A stretch of 64,000 nt of DNA from Kumtagia sp964244725 (GCA_964244725.1 CAXTJQ010000011.1:1-64000); one strand, 5' to 3'; positions 7,394 through 16,727 are shown, counted from the stretch's first letter. Notes: generated by a model not told the origin, from the sequence alone. Translations and numbers: made by a program.

Positions 7394-8821
7394 TCAACCG
7401 CCGGCGGCCGACCACGGTCCGTGCTGCCCGCCGGCGCCGCCGTCGATGCGCTCGAAACCGTGCGCGCCGAAGAAGTCGCGCTGCGCCTGGATCAGGTTCG
7501 ACGTGCCGCGGCCCTGGCGGTAGCTGTCGAAATAGCCGAGCGCCGAGGACAGAGCCAGCATCGGCAGTCCGGCCTGCGCGCCATGCGCCACAACGCGCCG
7601 CAGCGAGGGATGCGCCTCCTTCATCATCGCGACGAAGGCCGGCGCCATGAGCAGGTTGACCGGCGAGGCGCTGCCCTCGAACGCCTCGGCCAGCGTGCCG
7701 AGGAACTGCGAGCGGATGATGCAGCCCTCGCGCCAGATGTTCGCCACGGTCGGCAGCGGCAGGGTCCAGCCGAACTCCTTCGACGCCGCGCTCATCACCG
7801 CGAATCCCTGCGCATAGGCGGCGATCTTGCCGGCGAAGAGCGCGAGCTCGAGATCGGCCAGCAGCGCGTCGCGGTCGCCGCCGAGATCGGCCGCATCGAG
7901 TTCGCCGTAGGCCTTTTCGGCGGCGAGCCGCTCGTCCTTGAGCGAGGACAGGACGCGCGCCGCCACCGCCGCCTCGATGGCGGTCGCCGGAACGCCGAGC
8001 GTCTGCGCCTCGATCACCGACCACTTGCCGGTGCCCTTCTGGCCCGCCCGGTCGAGGATCACGTCGACCATCGGCGCGCCGGTGCGGGGATCGGCGGCCG
8101 CCAGCACGGCGGCCGAAATCTCGATCAGGTAGGAATTCAGCCGGCCGCCGTTCCATCCGGCGAAGATCGCGCCGATCTCCCCGGCGGCCATGCCGAGCCC
8201 GTCGCGCAGCACGCCGTAGACCTCGGCGATCATCTGCATGTCGGCGTATTCGATGCCGTTATGCACGGTCTTGACGAAATGGCCGGCGCCGTTGGGCCCG
8301 AGCCATGCGGCGCAAGGCTCGCCCTTATATTTGGCGGAGATGTCGAGCAGGATCGTCTCGATGCGCCTGAACGAGTCCTGCGTGCCGCCGACCATGATCG
8401 AGGGACCGTGGCGCGCGCCCTCCTCGCCGCCCGACACGCCCATGCCGATGAAGGTCAGGCCGGAGCCTTCGAGCTCCGAAAAGCGGCGCATCGTGTCGCG
8501 GAAATTGGCGTTGCCGGCGTCGATGATGATGTCGTCCCTGGAAAAAACGCCGCGCAGCAGCGCGATCTGGTCGTCGACCGGCTGGCCGGCCTGGGTCATG
8601 ATGATGACCGGGCGCGGCGGCTGGATCGCCTCGGCCAGCGCCTCGATGGTCTCGCACGCAACGAGCATCGCCTTCAGCGCGCCGGCATTGTCGACGAAGG
8701 CGCGCATGCGCGATGTCGTGCGGTTATAGACGGCGATGCGATGGCCTTTTTCGGCGATGTTGAGCGCAAGGTTCGAGCCCATCACGCCAAGGCCGATGAG
8801 GCCGATCTCGGCTTTATCCAT
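7394..8821 (-). CDS. gnd: 6-phosphogluconate dehydrogenase, decarboxylating
   Basis: This 475-residue cytoplasmic enzyme converts 6-phosphogluconate and NADP+ to ribulose 5-phosphate, CO2 and NADPH in the oxidative pentose phosphate pathway. The N-terminal Rossmann motif GLIGLGVMGSNLALNIAEKG, the substrate block GMGVSGGEEGARHGPSIMVGG and the catalytic region GHFVKTVHNGIEYADMQMI are intact. The C-terminal all-helical part includes LDRAGQKGTGKWS and the tail RGTSNLIQAQRDFFGAHGFE. The length matches the long (dimeric) form of the family. It stands alone, convergent with the ClpP-fold pair. Confidence 0.97.
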   Translation of the reverse strand: MDKAEIGLIGLGVMGSNLALNIAEKGHRIAVYNRTTSRMRAFVDNAGALKAMLVACETIEALAEAIQPPRPVIIMTQAGQPVDDQIALLRGVFSRDDIIIDAGNANFRDTMRRFSELEGSGLTFIGMGVSGGEEGARHGPSIMVGGTQDSFRRIETILLDISAKYKGEPCAAWLGPNGAGHFVKTVHNGIEYADMQMIAEVYGVLRDGLGMAAGEIGAIFAGWNGGRLNSYLIEISAAVLAAADPRTGAPMVDVILDRAGQKGTGKWSVIEAQTLGVPATAIEAAVAARVLSSLKDERLAAEKAYGELDAADLGGDRDALLADLELALFAGKIAAYAQGFAVMSAASKEFGWTLPLPTVANIWREGCIIRSQFLGTLAEAFEGSASPVNLLMAPAFVAMMKEAHPSLRRVVAHGAQAGLPMLALSSALGYFDSYRQGRGTSNLIQAQRDFFGAHGFERIDGGAGGQHGPWSAAGG

Positions 8822-9111
8822 GGCGTCGAACTCCCGATGATTTTTCCATCACGCCCGAGCGGCGGCGCGCCGATGATTGACGCGGCGCCGAGATTGCGTC
8901 AAGCACGTCAGCGGCGTGGCCCAACATCGGCCGTCGTGACCCAGACGGAATGCCGGTCCGATTCAATCACGCTTTAGTGTCGCCGCGTTTCAGCGGCACG
9001 CCCGCAGGCGGGCAAGGACAGCCGATACCTTCGCCGCGCTCTTGGCTGCGGAAGCGGCGGGAGTCGCGCCAAGGTCATGCGGTTCGTCCGACAAGGGCGC
9101 CCCTTTCAGGT
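8822..9111. other. Non-coding gap between gnd and the GH19 gene
   Basis: This 290-bp stretch holds the gnd promoter region and the downstream end of the minus-strand GH19 gene. No open frame here has a recognisable protein signature or a convincing ribosome site. The short repeats of GGCG type look like ordinary GC-rich sequence. Confidence 0.5.
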
Positions 9112-9900
9112 TCAGCCGCGCACGGCCTTCCAGGTTTCCGCTCCGACGATTCCGTCTTCCGTCAGGCCCGCATCCTTCTGGAAGAGCTTGACCGCCAGCT
9201 CCGTCGCGGCGCCGAACTCGTTGTCGACCGCGACGGCATATCCCTTGCCGCGGAGAAGCGCCTGGAGCTCGCCGACTGCCTCGTCCCATGAACCGCGCCG
9301 AAGAACCGGCGCATCCGACTTCTGCTTGAAGCTTACCGCGAGCGCGTCGAGATTCGCCAGCGCCTCCTTGGCCTTCTTCAGGTAGATCCGCCGCTCGTCC
9401 AGGCCCCTGAGGCCTCCGTTGACCCGTTTGGTGACGGTGATCAAATCGTCTTCGTCGGCTGGATCGTTGATCTTGCGATCCTTCCAGTAGTGGCAGGCGA
9501 TTCTCAGCGAGGTCGCCGGGTCGCCGGCGAGCAGCGGGCTGCCCTCGAGGTCCAGGCCAAGCGCCGCGCCGACGCGCTTGTAATTGGCGCGCCCGGTCAA
9601 TTGCAGGAGGCCGCGTCCCTTGTAGCGCTTGCCGTCCCCCGGCTCCGTATTGCCGAGGTCGGTCCTGCCTTCATAGGCGGCGCCGGACGCGAACTCCTCC
9701 GTCGTGCGGAAACCGGCGCATTCATGCGTCACCTGTCCCATGAAGTGCGCGATGCGCAGCATCGTGTTGATATCGAACTGGTCCAGCGTCGACGCGAAGA
9801 CCGGCGCGATCGCACCCACGATCGCCCTTTGCGCCGCAGCGGCAGCGCCCGAGAATTTCGGCGCGACCTTCAGGATGAAATCGCCATCGATCGGATACAT
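9112..9900 (-). CDS. GH19 chitinase/endolysin-like hydrolase with peptidoglycan-binding domain
   Basis: This 262-residue protein has an N-terminal glycoside hydrolase family 19 lysozyme/chitinase domain (about residues 1-190). The catalytic Glu is in QVTHECAGFR, and the family motif KGRGLLQLTGRANY is present. A C-terminal peptidoglycan-binding type 1 domain (about 195-262) reads ELQALLRGKGYAVAVDNEFG...AVKLFQKDAGLTEDG. There is no Sec signal peptide, so export must use another route, as in phage endolysins or effectors. AAGGGGG precedes the ATG. The neighbouring gene encodes a second cell-wall enzyme with the same binding module at its N-terminus. It likely cleaves glycan strands. Confidence 0.88.
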   Translation of the reverse strand: MYPIDGDFILKVAPKFSGAAAAAQRAIVGAIAPVFASTLDQFDINTMLRIAHFMGQVTHECAGFRTTEEFASGAAYEGRTDLGNTEPGDGKRYKGRGLLQLTGRANYKRVGAALGLDLEGSPLLAGDPATSLRIACHYWKDRKINDPADEDDLITVTKRVNGGLRGLDERRIYLKKAKEALANLDALAVSFKQKSDAPVLRRGSWDEAVGELQALLRGKGYAVAVDNEFGAATELAVKLFQKDAGLTEDGIVGAETWKAVRG

Positions 9901-9944
9901 CGGTTTTCCCCCTTTGACCGCGACAAAAGGCGACGGGCCGTCCG

Positions 9945-10805
9945 TCAGACCTTGCTGATCTCGAAATGCATCCCGTCCTGCGTGCCGAAATGGCCGCCCC
10001 AGAAGAAGCCGATCCCGTTCGCCGCCTCGACCAGTTCGCGCGTCGACCCCCGGCGGCCGCAGAGCGCCGGAACCGCCCCGAGCTGATTGTCGATGAAATT
10101 GATGTCGAAGGCGGAACCGAAAGAGTGATTGCTCAGCGCCGAGACATCGGCGCTCTTCTTTTCGGAATGCCCCCCGGTCCCGGGCGGGGCTTGCCTGCGC
10201 TTGTAGCGCGGAACGAAGCAGCCCTCGTAGCTCATGACGAGGTGCAGGAGATCAGCCGCCTCCCATGCCTCGAACAGTTTGCGGAGAAGCGGCGCCGCGA
10301 GCTGGTGACACCGCACCTTTCCGTTGAAGCCTTTCGCGAATCTCAGCTGAGGCGCATCGATTTGCGTGATCCTGGCCGCCGTCCAGTCGGACAAGGCGCC
10401 ATCGCAGCTTCCCTTCATGACGATCGCCTCGGCGTCCGGCCGCTGCGACAACGGACGCTGGATGAATTTGAAGCAGGTAAAGGTGGCGTTGCGCGAGCTG
10501 TTCGACGGGCTTTGCAAGCCATTCGGCTCGGCGGGAAATTTCAAGCCGTCGCGCTTCCGATAATAATCGTCCGGCAAAATCGTATATCCGCTGTCCCGCG
10601 CTTTCTCCAGCGTGGCAGCGTTGACTTTTCCTGTCGCCGACAGGTTGGCCTGTAGTTGAAAAATCTTTGTGCCCGTCTCCGTGCTCTGGCCAAAATCCCC
10701 GTCTATGGCTCCCGCCTGCGCAACGCCCATCCTTCGCAGGAAGTATTGCCATCGCTGAACCTCAGCAATGACATTGGGTCCGCCTCGCGAAAGGGTAAAT
10801 GGCAT
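9945..10805 (-). CDS. M15-type peptidase (VanY-like) with N-terminal peptidoglycan-binding domain
   Basis: This 286-residue protein starts with a peptidoglycan-binding-like domain (RWQYFLRRMGV...DGDFGQSTETGTKIFQ) and ends with a zinc D-Ala-D-Ala carboxypeptidase/endopeptidase domain. The M15 metal ligands are seen in SNHSFGSAFDIN and DGMHFEI. The start at 10805 is chosen because GGAGG sits 5 nt upstream; a start at 10817 would overlap that site. No signal peptide is visible. With the GH19 enzyme 44 bp downstream it forms a pair attacking both glycan and peptide bonds of the wall. A phage-lysis origin is possible, but no holin or other phage gene is present. Confidence 0.85.
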   Translation of the reverse strand: MPFTLSRGGPNVIAEVQRWQYFLRRMGVAQAGAIDGDFGQSTETGTKIFQLQANLSATGKVNAATLEKARDSGYTILPDDYYRKRDGLKFPAEPNGLQSPSNSSRNATFTCFKFIQRPLSQRPDAEAIVMKGSCDGALSDWTAARITQIDAPQLRFAKGFNGKVRCHQLAAPLLRKLFEAWEAADLLHLVMSYEGCFVPRYKRRQAPPGTGGHSEKKSADVSALSNHSFGSAFDINFIDNQLGAVPALCGRRGSTRELVEAANGIGFFWGGHFGTQDGMHFEISKV

Positions 10806-10829
10806 ATTCCCCTCCATTGCCGCAACGGC

Positions 10830-10859
10830 AGCTTAGGGTCGAAATATATCATTTGTCAA
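10830..10859 (-). promoter_or_regulatory. Candidate sigma-70 promoter of the M15 gene
   Basis: Reading the minus strand, TTGACA (10859-10854) is followed after 18 bp by TAAGCT (10835-10830), about 25 bp upstream of the start codon. The spacer is AT-rich, unlike the surroundings. The -35 match is perfect but the -10 box is weak. Confidence 0.4.
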
Positions 10860-11056
10860 TTACGCGTTTTCTGATTGACGGCATGATTGCGGGTAACCTT
10901 GGCCCCGGCGCGCCTGGCGATGAAAATTGATTGAACCGCTTAAGAAACAAAAGGTTATCCGGCCATTGGTCCGTGTTCGCGAGGAGAAATACATCGTCCG
11001 GTCGACCGGCGGCCGACGCTGGGCCGATTGTCGGACGCCTTGCGCCATTTCCGGTT

Positions 11057-11314
11057 CTAGGCCGGCCCCGCGTCTTCCTCTTCCTCGAAGGTGACGGCGA
11101 CGTCGGCGTTGGCCGACAAGCGGACCTTGTCGCCCTCGACCTCGGCCACGAGGCCGCCGGAGATGTAGTGGTGGTGGCCCTCGTGGTGGCCCTCGCCGCT
11201 GTCCTTCTTCGTCAGCTTGATGCGGGCGCCATCGACATGGTCGACCGTGCCGACATGGACGCCGTCGGCGCCGATGACTTCCATATGCTCTTTCACGTCG
11301 CTCAAATTCGCCAT
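11057..11314 (-). CDS. DUF2171 domain protein
   Basis: This is an 85-residue soluble acidic protein. MANLSDVKEHMEVIGADGVHVGTV and the later KLTKKDSGEGHHEGHHHYI match the PRC-barrel-like DUF2171 proteins common in rhizobia, whose function is unknown. A His-rich loop (GHHEGHHHY) around residues 42-50 could bind metal, which is notable next to the manganese genes mntR and mntH, but this is only inferred. The start is supported by AGGAG 8 nt upstream. The C-terminus is a run of Glu (FEEEEDAGPA). Confidence 0.82.
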   Translation of the reverse strand: MANLSDVKEHMEVIGADGVHVGTVDHVDGARIKLTKKDSGEGHHEGHHHYISGGLVAEVEGDKVRLSANADVAVTFEEEEDAGPA

Positions 11315-11392
11315 TTGAAATCTCCTGTGCTTGCGGGCCTCAACGCCGCACTTCGGGTTTGGATGCACCCGGCGCAAGACGATCGGCCAGCG

Positions 11393-11848
11393 TCATTTGC
11401 CGCCGTCGAGCGCCTTGCGGAAAGCCCCCAGCGTCTCAGCGCTGACATGATGCTCGATGCCCTCGGCGTCGATGCGCGCGGTCTCGGCGCTGACGCCAAG
11501 CGAGCGCAGGAAGGTCTCGACGGTCTGATGGCGCGTGCGGCTGTTGCTCGCCAGCGTGCGGCCGGCCTGGGTCAAAAACACGCCGCGATAAGGCTTGCGG
11601 GTGACCAGTCCGTCGGCGCAAAGCCGCGCCAGCATCTTGGCCACAGTCGGCTGCGCGACGCCGAAACGGGCGGCGATATCGACCTGGCGCGCCTCGTTGC
11701 CGTCCTCGATCAGGTCGGCGATCAGCTCGACGTAGTCCTCGACCAGCGCCGAGCGGCGGGCCTCGCGCGACTGGCGGAAGCCCTCCGAATGCATCTCGGC
11801 GTCGGGCAGCGGCTTGGCGCGCGGCTGCGCTTTTCTTGCGACCGGCAC
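11393..11848 (-). CDS. mntR: Manganese-responsive DtxR-family regulator
   Basis: This 151-residue protein has a winged helix (about residues 35-95: VEDYVELIADLIEDG, then the recognition helix AQPTVAKMLARLCADGLV) and a metal-binding dimerisation part with HQTVETFL and DAEGIEHHVS, typical of MntR. It would bind Mn2+ and then repress manganese uptake. It diverges from mntH across 182 bp, the classical arrangement for an autoregulated switch. The N-terminal 30 residues are basic and longer than in Bacillus MntR but usual for the proteobacterial form. Confidence 0.9.
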   Translation of the reverse strand: MPVARKAQPRAKPLPDAEMHSEGFRQSREARRSALVEDYVELIADLIEDGNEARQVDIAARFGVAQPTVAKMLARLCADGLVTRKPYRGVFLTQAGRTLASNSRTRHQTVETFLRSLGVSAETARIDAEGIEHHVSAETLGAFRKALDGGK

Positions 11849-11978
11849 AGTCCCTCCTCATCGCTCGCCACCGTTCATAGCAGACGCTGTTCTTCATGCC
11901 GACCGTGAATTTCCTGAACCGGTTCGCGCCGTCGCCGTTACCGACAAGCCGACCGCCACGCGATAAAGCACAATCAAA

Positions 11979-12000
11979 CTAATATAGCCTATTGCATAAT
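11979..12000. promoter_or_regulatory. Possible MntR operator upstream of mntH
   Basis: An AT-rich island in otherwise GC-rich DNA contains AATATAGC, which resembles the left half of the known enterobacterial MntR box (AACATAGC), and a small palindrome ATAGCCTAT at 11984-11992. The right half-site is poor. It lies about 30 bp before the mntH start, where a repressor would act. Confidence 0.3.
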
Positions 12001-12030
12001 GCTTAGGCGCGTCGTAGATCAGGATCGCGC

Positions 12031-13419
12031 ATGCTCGATCGAAATCCAGGTGACCCGTCAATGTCCGTCCTGCAAAACGCCGCCGACCGTCCGAGCAAAT
12101 GGGGCTTCTCGCGGCCTGAGGAGGATGCCCGGCCGAGCCTGGCGGAGGTCAACTCGACCATCCCTGTGCCGTCGGGCGGATCGTGGATGCGGCGGCTGTT
12201 CGCCTTCATGGGGCCCGGCTATATGGTCTCGGTCGGCTACATGGACCCCGGCAACTGGGCGACGGACCTCGCCGGCGGCTCGCAGTTCGGCTACACGCTG
12301 CTGACGGTCATCCTGCTCTCCAACCTGATGGCGATCCTCCTGCAGGCGCTGGCCGCGCGGCTCGGCATCGCCACCGGACGCGACCTCGCGCAATCCTGCC
12401 GCGACAGCTATTCGCGGCCGGTCAATCTGCTGCTGTGGATCGCCTGCGAGGCGGCGATCGTGGCCTGCGACCTCGCCGAGGTGATCGGCACGGCGATCGC
12501 GCTCAATCTCCTGTTCGGCATCCCGCTGATCGCCGGCGCCTTGCTGACGGCGCTCGACGCGTTCCTCGTCCTGCTGCTGATGAACAGGGGCTTCCGCTAC
12601 CTCGAAGCCTTCGTGATCGCCCTGCTGATCGTCATCGCGGTCTGCTTCATCGTCCAGATCGCCGCCGCCGCGCCGCCCATCGCGGCGGTGCTCGGCGGTT
12701 TCATCCCATCGACCGAGGTCGTGACCAATCCGGCGATGCTCTATATCGCCATCGGCATCATCGGCGCCACCGTGATGCCGCACAACCTCTATCTGCACTC
12801 CTCGATCGTGCAGACCCGGGCCTATGAGCGCACCGAAACGGGGAAACGCGACGCGATCAAATGGGCTACGACGGATTCGACCATCGCGCTGATGCTTGCG
12901 CTGTTCATCAACGCCGCGATCCTGGTGGTGGCGGCCGCGGCCTTCCATTCCAGCGGCCGCACGGACGTGGCGGAAATCGGCCAGGCCTACGAACTCCTGT
13001 CGCCGCTGCTCGGCCTCGGCATCGCCTCGACGCTGTTCGCCGTGGCCCTCCTCGCCTCGGGGCTGAACTCCACCGTGACGGCGACGCTGGCCGGCCAGAT
13101 CGTCATGGAGGGGTTCTTGCGGCTGCACATCCCGCAATGGGCGCGCCGCCTGCTGACGCGCGGCCTCGCGATCGTTCCGGTCGTCGTGGTCACCTGGGTC
13201 TACGGCGAGCGCGGCACGGCCGAACTTCTCGTGCTCAGCCAGGTGATCCTGTCGATGCAGCTGCCGTTCGCCGTCATTCCGCTCGTTCGCTTCGTGTCCG
13301 ACCGGCGCAAGATGGGCGTCTTCGTCATCCCCGGCTGGGTCGCTGTGCTCGCCTGGTTGGTCGCCGCGATCATCGTGGGGCTGAATCTGAAGCTGTTGTT
13401 CGAGACGTTTTTCGGGTGA
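12031..13419 (+). CDS. mntH: Nramp-family manganese/divalent metal transporter
   Basis: This 462-residue inner-membrane proton-coupled importer of Mn2+ (and Fe2+) has 11 or so membrane segments. The metal-site motifs are intact: DPGNWATDLAGGSQFGY in helix 1 and VMPHNLYLHSS in helix 6. A 45-residue hydrophilic N-terminus precedes the first helix, as in many alphaproteobacterial members. An alternative start at 12061 (MSVLQNA) is equally plausible, since both have modest ribosome sites. It diverges from mntR and is presumably repressed by it when manganese is plentiful. Confidence 0.95.
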   Translation: MLDRNPGDPSMSVLQNAADRPSKWGFSRPEEDARPSLAEVNSTIPVPSGGSWMRRLFAFMGPGYMVSVGYMDPGNWATDLAGGSQFGYTLLTVILLSNLMAILLQALAARLGIATGRDLAQSCRDSYSRPVNLLLWIACEAAIVACDLAEVIGTAIALNLLFGIPLIAGALLTALDAFLVLLLMNRGFRYLEAFVIALLIVIAVCFIVQIAAAAPPIAAVLGGFIPSTEVVTNPAMLYIAIGIIGATVMPHNLYLHSSIVQTRAYERTETGKRDAIKWATTDSTIALMLALFINAAILVVAAAAFHSSGRTDVAEIGQAYELLSPLLGLGIASTLFAVALLASGLNSTVTATLAGQIVMEGFLRLHIPQWARRLLTRGLAIVPVVVVTWVYGERGTAELLVLSQVILSMQLPFAVIPLVRFVSDRRKMGVFVIPGWVAVLAWLVAAIIVGLNLKLLFETFFG

Positions 13420-13512
13420 AGCCGCGCATCAAGGATGGCGGCGCAGCGCCCGGTGGTCCATTGCAATCCTCCCGCCCTTGCCAATCCTCCTCGTCGCGCT
13501 GAAACTGCTTCC

Positions 13513-15447
13513 ATGAGCACCTCCGCCGAGCCCGTCCGTCTCGTCCGCCGCAAGGACAGGCGCCGGCGCGTCTCCGTCGCGACCATCATGGCGCTGAGCT
13601 TCGGGCTGCTCGTGTCCCTGTCGGTGGGCGGCGTGCTGACGCTGGCGGTGGGCGCGAACTACACCAACACATTCGATCTGCTCGGGTCGCGCTCGGCTTT
13701 GCTGATCGACGCCATGGAGGATGCGCTGCGCGCGCATATGGGCCGGGCGGAAGACGCGGTCGACGGCATAGCGGGCCTCTACGCGAAGGGCGCCTTCGAG
13801 ATCGACGATGCCGGCGCGATGGACGCGGTGCTGTCGGGAACGCTGGCCGGCGTGCCCGGGGCGAGCGGCATGCTGGTCTATACGCCCGACAACGCCGTGC
13901 GCGGCATCCTGCGCGGCGACGGCAAGGGCGTCGAGGGGTTTCGGAAAATCGATCCGAATCCGGAGACCTCGCCCGAGATCCTGGCCGCGATGGTCGAGCG
14001 CGCGCGGACGGACGGACGGCAATGGGGCAGTTTCGTCACCAGCGACTCGATCGTCTACGCGAACGTCTCGAAGCCGCTGATCCGCGACGGGGCGCGGCGC
14101 GGCTGGATCATCGCGCCGATCGAACTGGCGACGCTGTCCTCGATCACGCGCGACCTCTCGGCGCGCTTCGTCACGCACGCCTTCATCCTCGACGGCGTCG
14201 ACCGCGTGCTCGCCGACGAGCGGCTCGTCGACCCGAAGCAGGCCGGCAAGAACGCCAAGCCGCTCGGCGCGATCGCCGAGTTCGGCGATCCGGTCATCGC
14301 CGGCTTCGCGCGAAGGCAGCCGTTCGGCGCGCTGGAATCGGCCCGGCTGCGCAATGTCGAGGTGTCGCAGATCGAACTGGACGCGCGGAACGCCGATGCG
14401 CGGGGCGGGTCCGGCGGCGGCGACCGCGCCTTCATCGCCATCACCAGGACGATCCCCGGCTATGGCGCGCGGCCCTGGACGCTCGGGGCCTATTACGACC
14501 GGGTGGATGTGAGCGACGAGATCTACCGCGCCTGGAGTTCCGGGGCGCTCGGGCTGCTGACCCTTCTGGCCGCCGTCATCGTCGCGATCCTGCTCGGCAA
14601 ATGGCTGGCGCGGCCGGTGCGCGCCATCGCCGACCAGGCGCAGCGCGTGGCCGCCTTCGACATCGAGGACATCAGGCCGCTGCCGCGCAGCCGGGTGCTC
14701 GAACTCGACGACCAGGCCGTGGCGTTCAACGCGATGACCACCGGCCTGCGCGCCTTTTCGACCTATATCCCGCGCTCGCTGGTGGCCAAGCTCGTGCGCA
14801 CCGGCGACAGCGAGATCACGCAGCCGCGCGAGGCGGTGCTGACGGTGATGTTCACCGACATCGCCGGCTTCACCGGGCTGTCCGAACAGATGGAGGCGGG
14901 CGCCGCTGCCGACATCCTCAACCACCATTTCGCGATTCTCTGCCAGGCGATCGACGCGCATGGCGGCACGGTCGACAAATTCCTCGGCGACGGGATGATG
15001 GCGTTCTTCGGCGCGCCCGACCGGCTGAAAGGGCACGGCGCGGCGGCGGTCAGGGCGGCGTCCGCGATCCGCGAGGCGATGGCGAGCGACAATCGCCCCG
15101 CGCTCGCGCAAGGCCGGCCGGCTTTGAAGGTGCGGATCGGGATTCATACCGGCCGCGTGATCGTCGGCAACATCGGCGCGGCGGACCGGGTCAACTACAC
15201 GATCGTCGGCGACACGGTGAATGTCAGCCAACGGCTGCAGGAACTCGGCAAGCAGGTCGCGCCGGACGCGGAAACGGCGATCGTCGTTTCGGACGAAACC
15301 GCCGAGCGCCTCGACGACCGGTTCGAACTCGTCAGCGCCGGCAGGCATAAATTGCGCGGCCGCGACGAGCCGATCGCCGTCTATCTGGTCGGCGAGGTCG
15401 CGGACGCCGCGCAGAACGCGGCCCCCGCGGAGCGCGGCGCGGCGTGA
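13513..15447 (+). CDS. Membrane-bound class III adenylate cyclase with extracytoplasmic sensor and HAMP
   Basis: This 644-residue protein has, in order: a basic N-terminus, a membrane helix (about 21-47), an extracytoplasmic sensor of about 290 residues, a second helix (about 341-362), a HAMP linker, and a class III cyclase domain (about 440-615). Metal-binding Asp residues are in MFTDIAGFTGL and FLGDGMMAFFG. The Lys in VDKFLGDG and Thr in NYTIVGDTVN suit ATP rather than GTP, and the Asn/Arg pair in NVSQRLQ is present. The domain should therefore be active and make cAMP in response to an external signal. It converges with the oxidoreductase gene 10 bp downstream. The ligand is unknown. Confidence 0.93.
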   Translation: MSTSAEPVRLVRRKDRRRRVSVATIMALSFGLLVSLSVGGVLTLAVGANYTNTFDLLGSRSALLIDAMEDALRAHMGRAEDAVDGIAGLYAKGAFEIDDAGAMDAVLSGTLAGVPGASGMLVYTPDNAVRGILRGDGKGVEGFRKIDPNPETSPEILAAMVERARTDGRQWGSFVTSDSIVYANVSKPLIRDGARRGWIIAPIELATLSSITRDLSARFVTHAFILDGVDRVLADERLVDPKQAGKNAKPLGAIAEFGDPVIAGFARRQPFGALESARLRNVEVSQIELDARNADARGGSGGGDRAFIAITRTIPGYGARPWTLGAYYDRVDVSDEIYRAWSSGALGLLTLLAAVIVAILLGKWLARPVRAIADQAQRVAAFDIEDIRPLPRSRVLELDDQAVAFNAMTTGLRAFSTYIPRSLVAKLVRTGDSEITQPREAVLTVMFTDIAGFTGLSEQMEAGAAADILNHHFAILCQAIDAHGGTVDKFLGDGMMAFFGAPDRLKGHGAAAVRAASAIREAMASDNRPALAQGRPALKVRIGIHTGRVIVGNIGAADRVNYTIVGDTVNVSQRLQELGKQVAPDAETAIVVSDETAERLDDRFELVSAGRHKLRGRDEPIAVYLVGEVADAAQNAAPAERGAA

Positions 15448-15457
15448 GCGGGGATGC

Positions 15458-16555
15458 TCAGGACTCGCCACCGCCCGCGGGAGGGACGACGGTGATCGCG
15501 TCGACGGTCTCGTGACGGATCGCGGCGTCAACGAAATCCGGGCGGAAGCGGGTACCTGAGCGGATCGCCTTGGCAAAGGCGGCGTAAGCGTAGGCCAGAT
15601 TGTGTTCCGGACCGTCGCCTATGCCGCGCGGCAGGGTGAAGAGCGCCGCAGGCATCGCGACGGGCTCGAAGACGTCGGAACCGGTTCTGGCGATTGCAAT
15701 CTCGACCGGCCTCCAATGCATGTAGCCGGCCGATGTCGCGCGGAGTACGCCCTTGGTTCCGTACACGAGCAACGTCATCGACGGGCCGGGCGAGGACCCG
15801 CCGACGATCTGCGCGCCGACAACCGCGCCATCGACCGTGATCATCGACGCCACGACCTGGTCGGGCGCCTCAAGCCGCACCTGCTCGCCGGTCTCCTTGA
15901 TGGTGACCGTCCGGCGCGTCGTCGCCGCCATGCCGCTGACGGCCGCGAATTCGCCGAGCACGAAGGCCACGCAATCGAGGAAGTGGCCGGCATGCACCGC
16001 AAGCGCGTTCGCGCCGCCGTCGCGCTTCAGCATGTAGACGTTCGACTGCGCGAACGCCGCGTAGGGCAGGTCGTCATCGGCCACCATACGCGCCGACAGC
16101 ACCCTGCCGATCGCGCCATCAGCGATCGTATCGCGCAGATGGATCAGCCAAGGCGAATGGCGACCTTGCAGCCCGATCGAGGTGAGAACGCCGGCCAGAG
16201 CGGCAGCGGCGGCCATCTCCCGCGCCTGCCCGAGGTCGAGGCCGAGCGGCCATTCGCAATAGACAGGCTTGCCGGCGTCGATCGCGGCCAGGACGAGGTC
16301 GCGATGGGCCGGCGCGCGGACCGCGACCGCGACGAGGTCCACATCCGGCGAGGCGAGAAGATCGTCGGCGTCGTCGAATGCGAACTTCGCGCCGAAAGCG
16401 CGGGCCGCTGCCTCCGCGCCGTCCCGGCTCCGGCTCGCCACCGCATGGAGGGTCACCCCCGGCGCCGCGACGATGGCCGGCACATGGGCCGCCTTGCCCC
16501 AGCCATAGCTGGCGTTCGCGCCGATCAGGCCGACGCGCAAATCATTCGTGGTCAT
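15458..16555 (-). CDS. Gfo/Idh/MocA-family oxidoreductase
   Basis: This 365-residue NAD(P)-dependent oxidoreductase begins with a Rossmann fold (VGLIGANASYGWGKAAHVPAI). The glycine motif GANASYG is of the kind seen in Gal80-like and related members. CEWPLGLDLGQAREMA occupies the place of the usual EKP substrate block, with Trp instead of Lys before Pro, so the classical catalytic Lys is not evident. The C-terminal beta-sheet domain follows (about 130-350). Such proteins act on sugars or inositols. No operon partner helps to assign the substrate. Confidence 0.87.
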   Translation of the reverse strand: MTTNDLRVGLIGANASYGWGKAAHVPAIVAAPGVTLHAVASRSRDGAEAAARAFGAKFAFDDADDLLASPDVDLVAVAVRAPAHRDLVLAAIDAGKPVYCEWPLGLDLGQAREMAAAAALAGVLTSIGLQGRHSPWLIHLRDTIADGAIGRVLSARMVADDDLPYAAFAQSNVYMLKRDGGANALAVHAGHFLDCVAFVLGEFAAVSGMAATTRRTVTIKETGEQVRLEAPDQVVASMITVDGAVVGAQIVGGSSPGPSMTLLVYGTKGVLRATSAGYMHWRPVEIAIARTGSDVFEPVAMPAALFTLPRGIGDGPEHNLAYAYAAFAKAIRSGTRFRPDFVDAAIRHETVDAITVVPPAGGGES

Positions 16556-16727
16556 GGATGCTTCCCGCCGCTTCGGCAGGAAGCGCGCCGCGATAGGTAG
16601 GGCGCGAGCCGGGTCGGCAAAGGGGCGCCGCTCCAGCGTCGATCGGCAGGCCGTGCGACGCCGTATGAAAGCGTCGTCGCGCCCGTACGGATGGCCGAAG
16701 CGGCCCGACGCGCGGGAGGCTCTGGTC

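Noticed and set aside
9112..10805. Reading the two cell-wall enzymes as part of a prophage
   Set aside because: No integrase, holin, capsid or tail gene and no attachment repeats are visible nearby; GC content is like the flanks.
13429..15576. Long minus-strand open frame (715 codons) opposite the adenylate cyclase
   Set aside because: The cyclase on the plus strand has intact motifs; the antisense frame has only low-complexity Arg/Asp/Gly composition.
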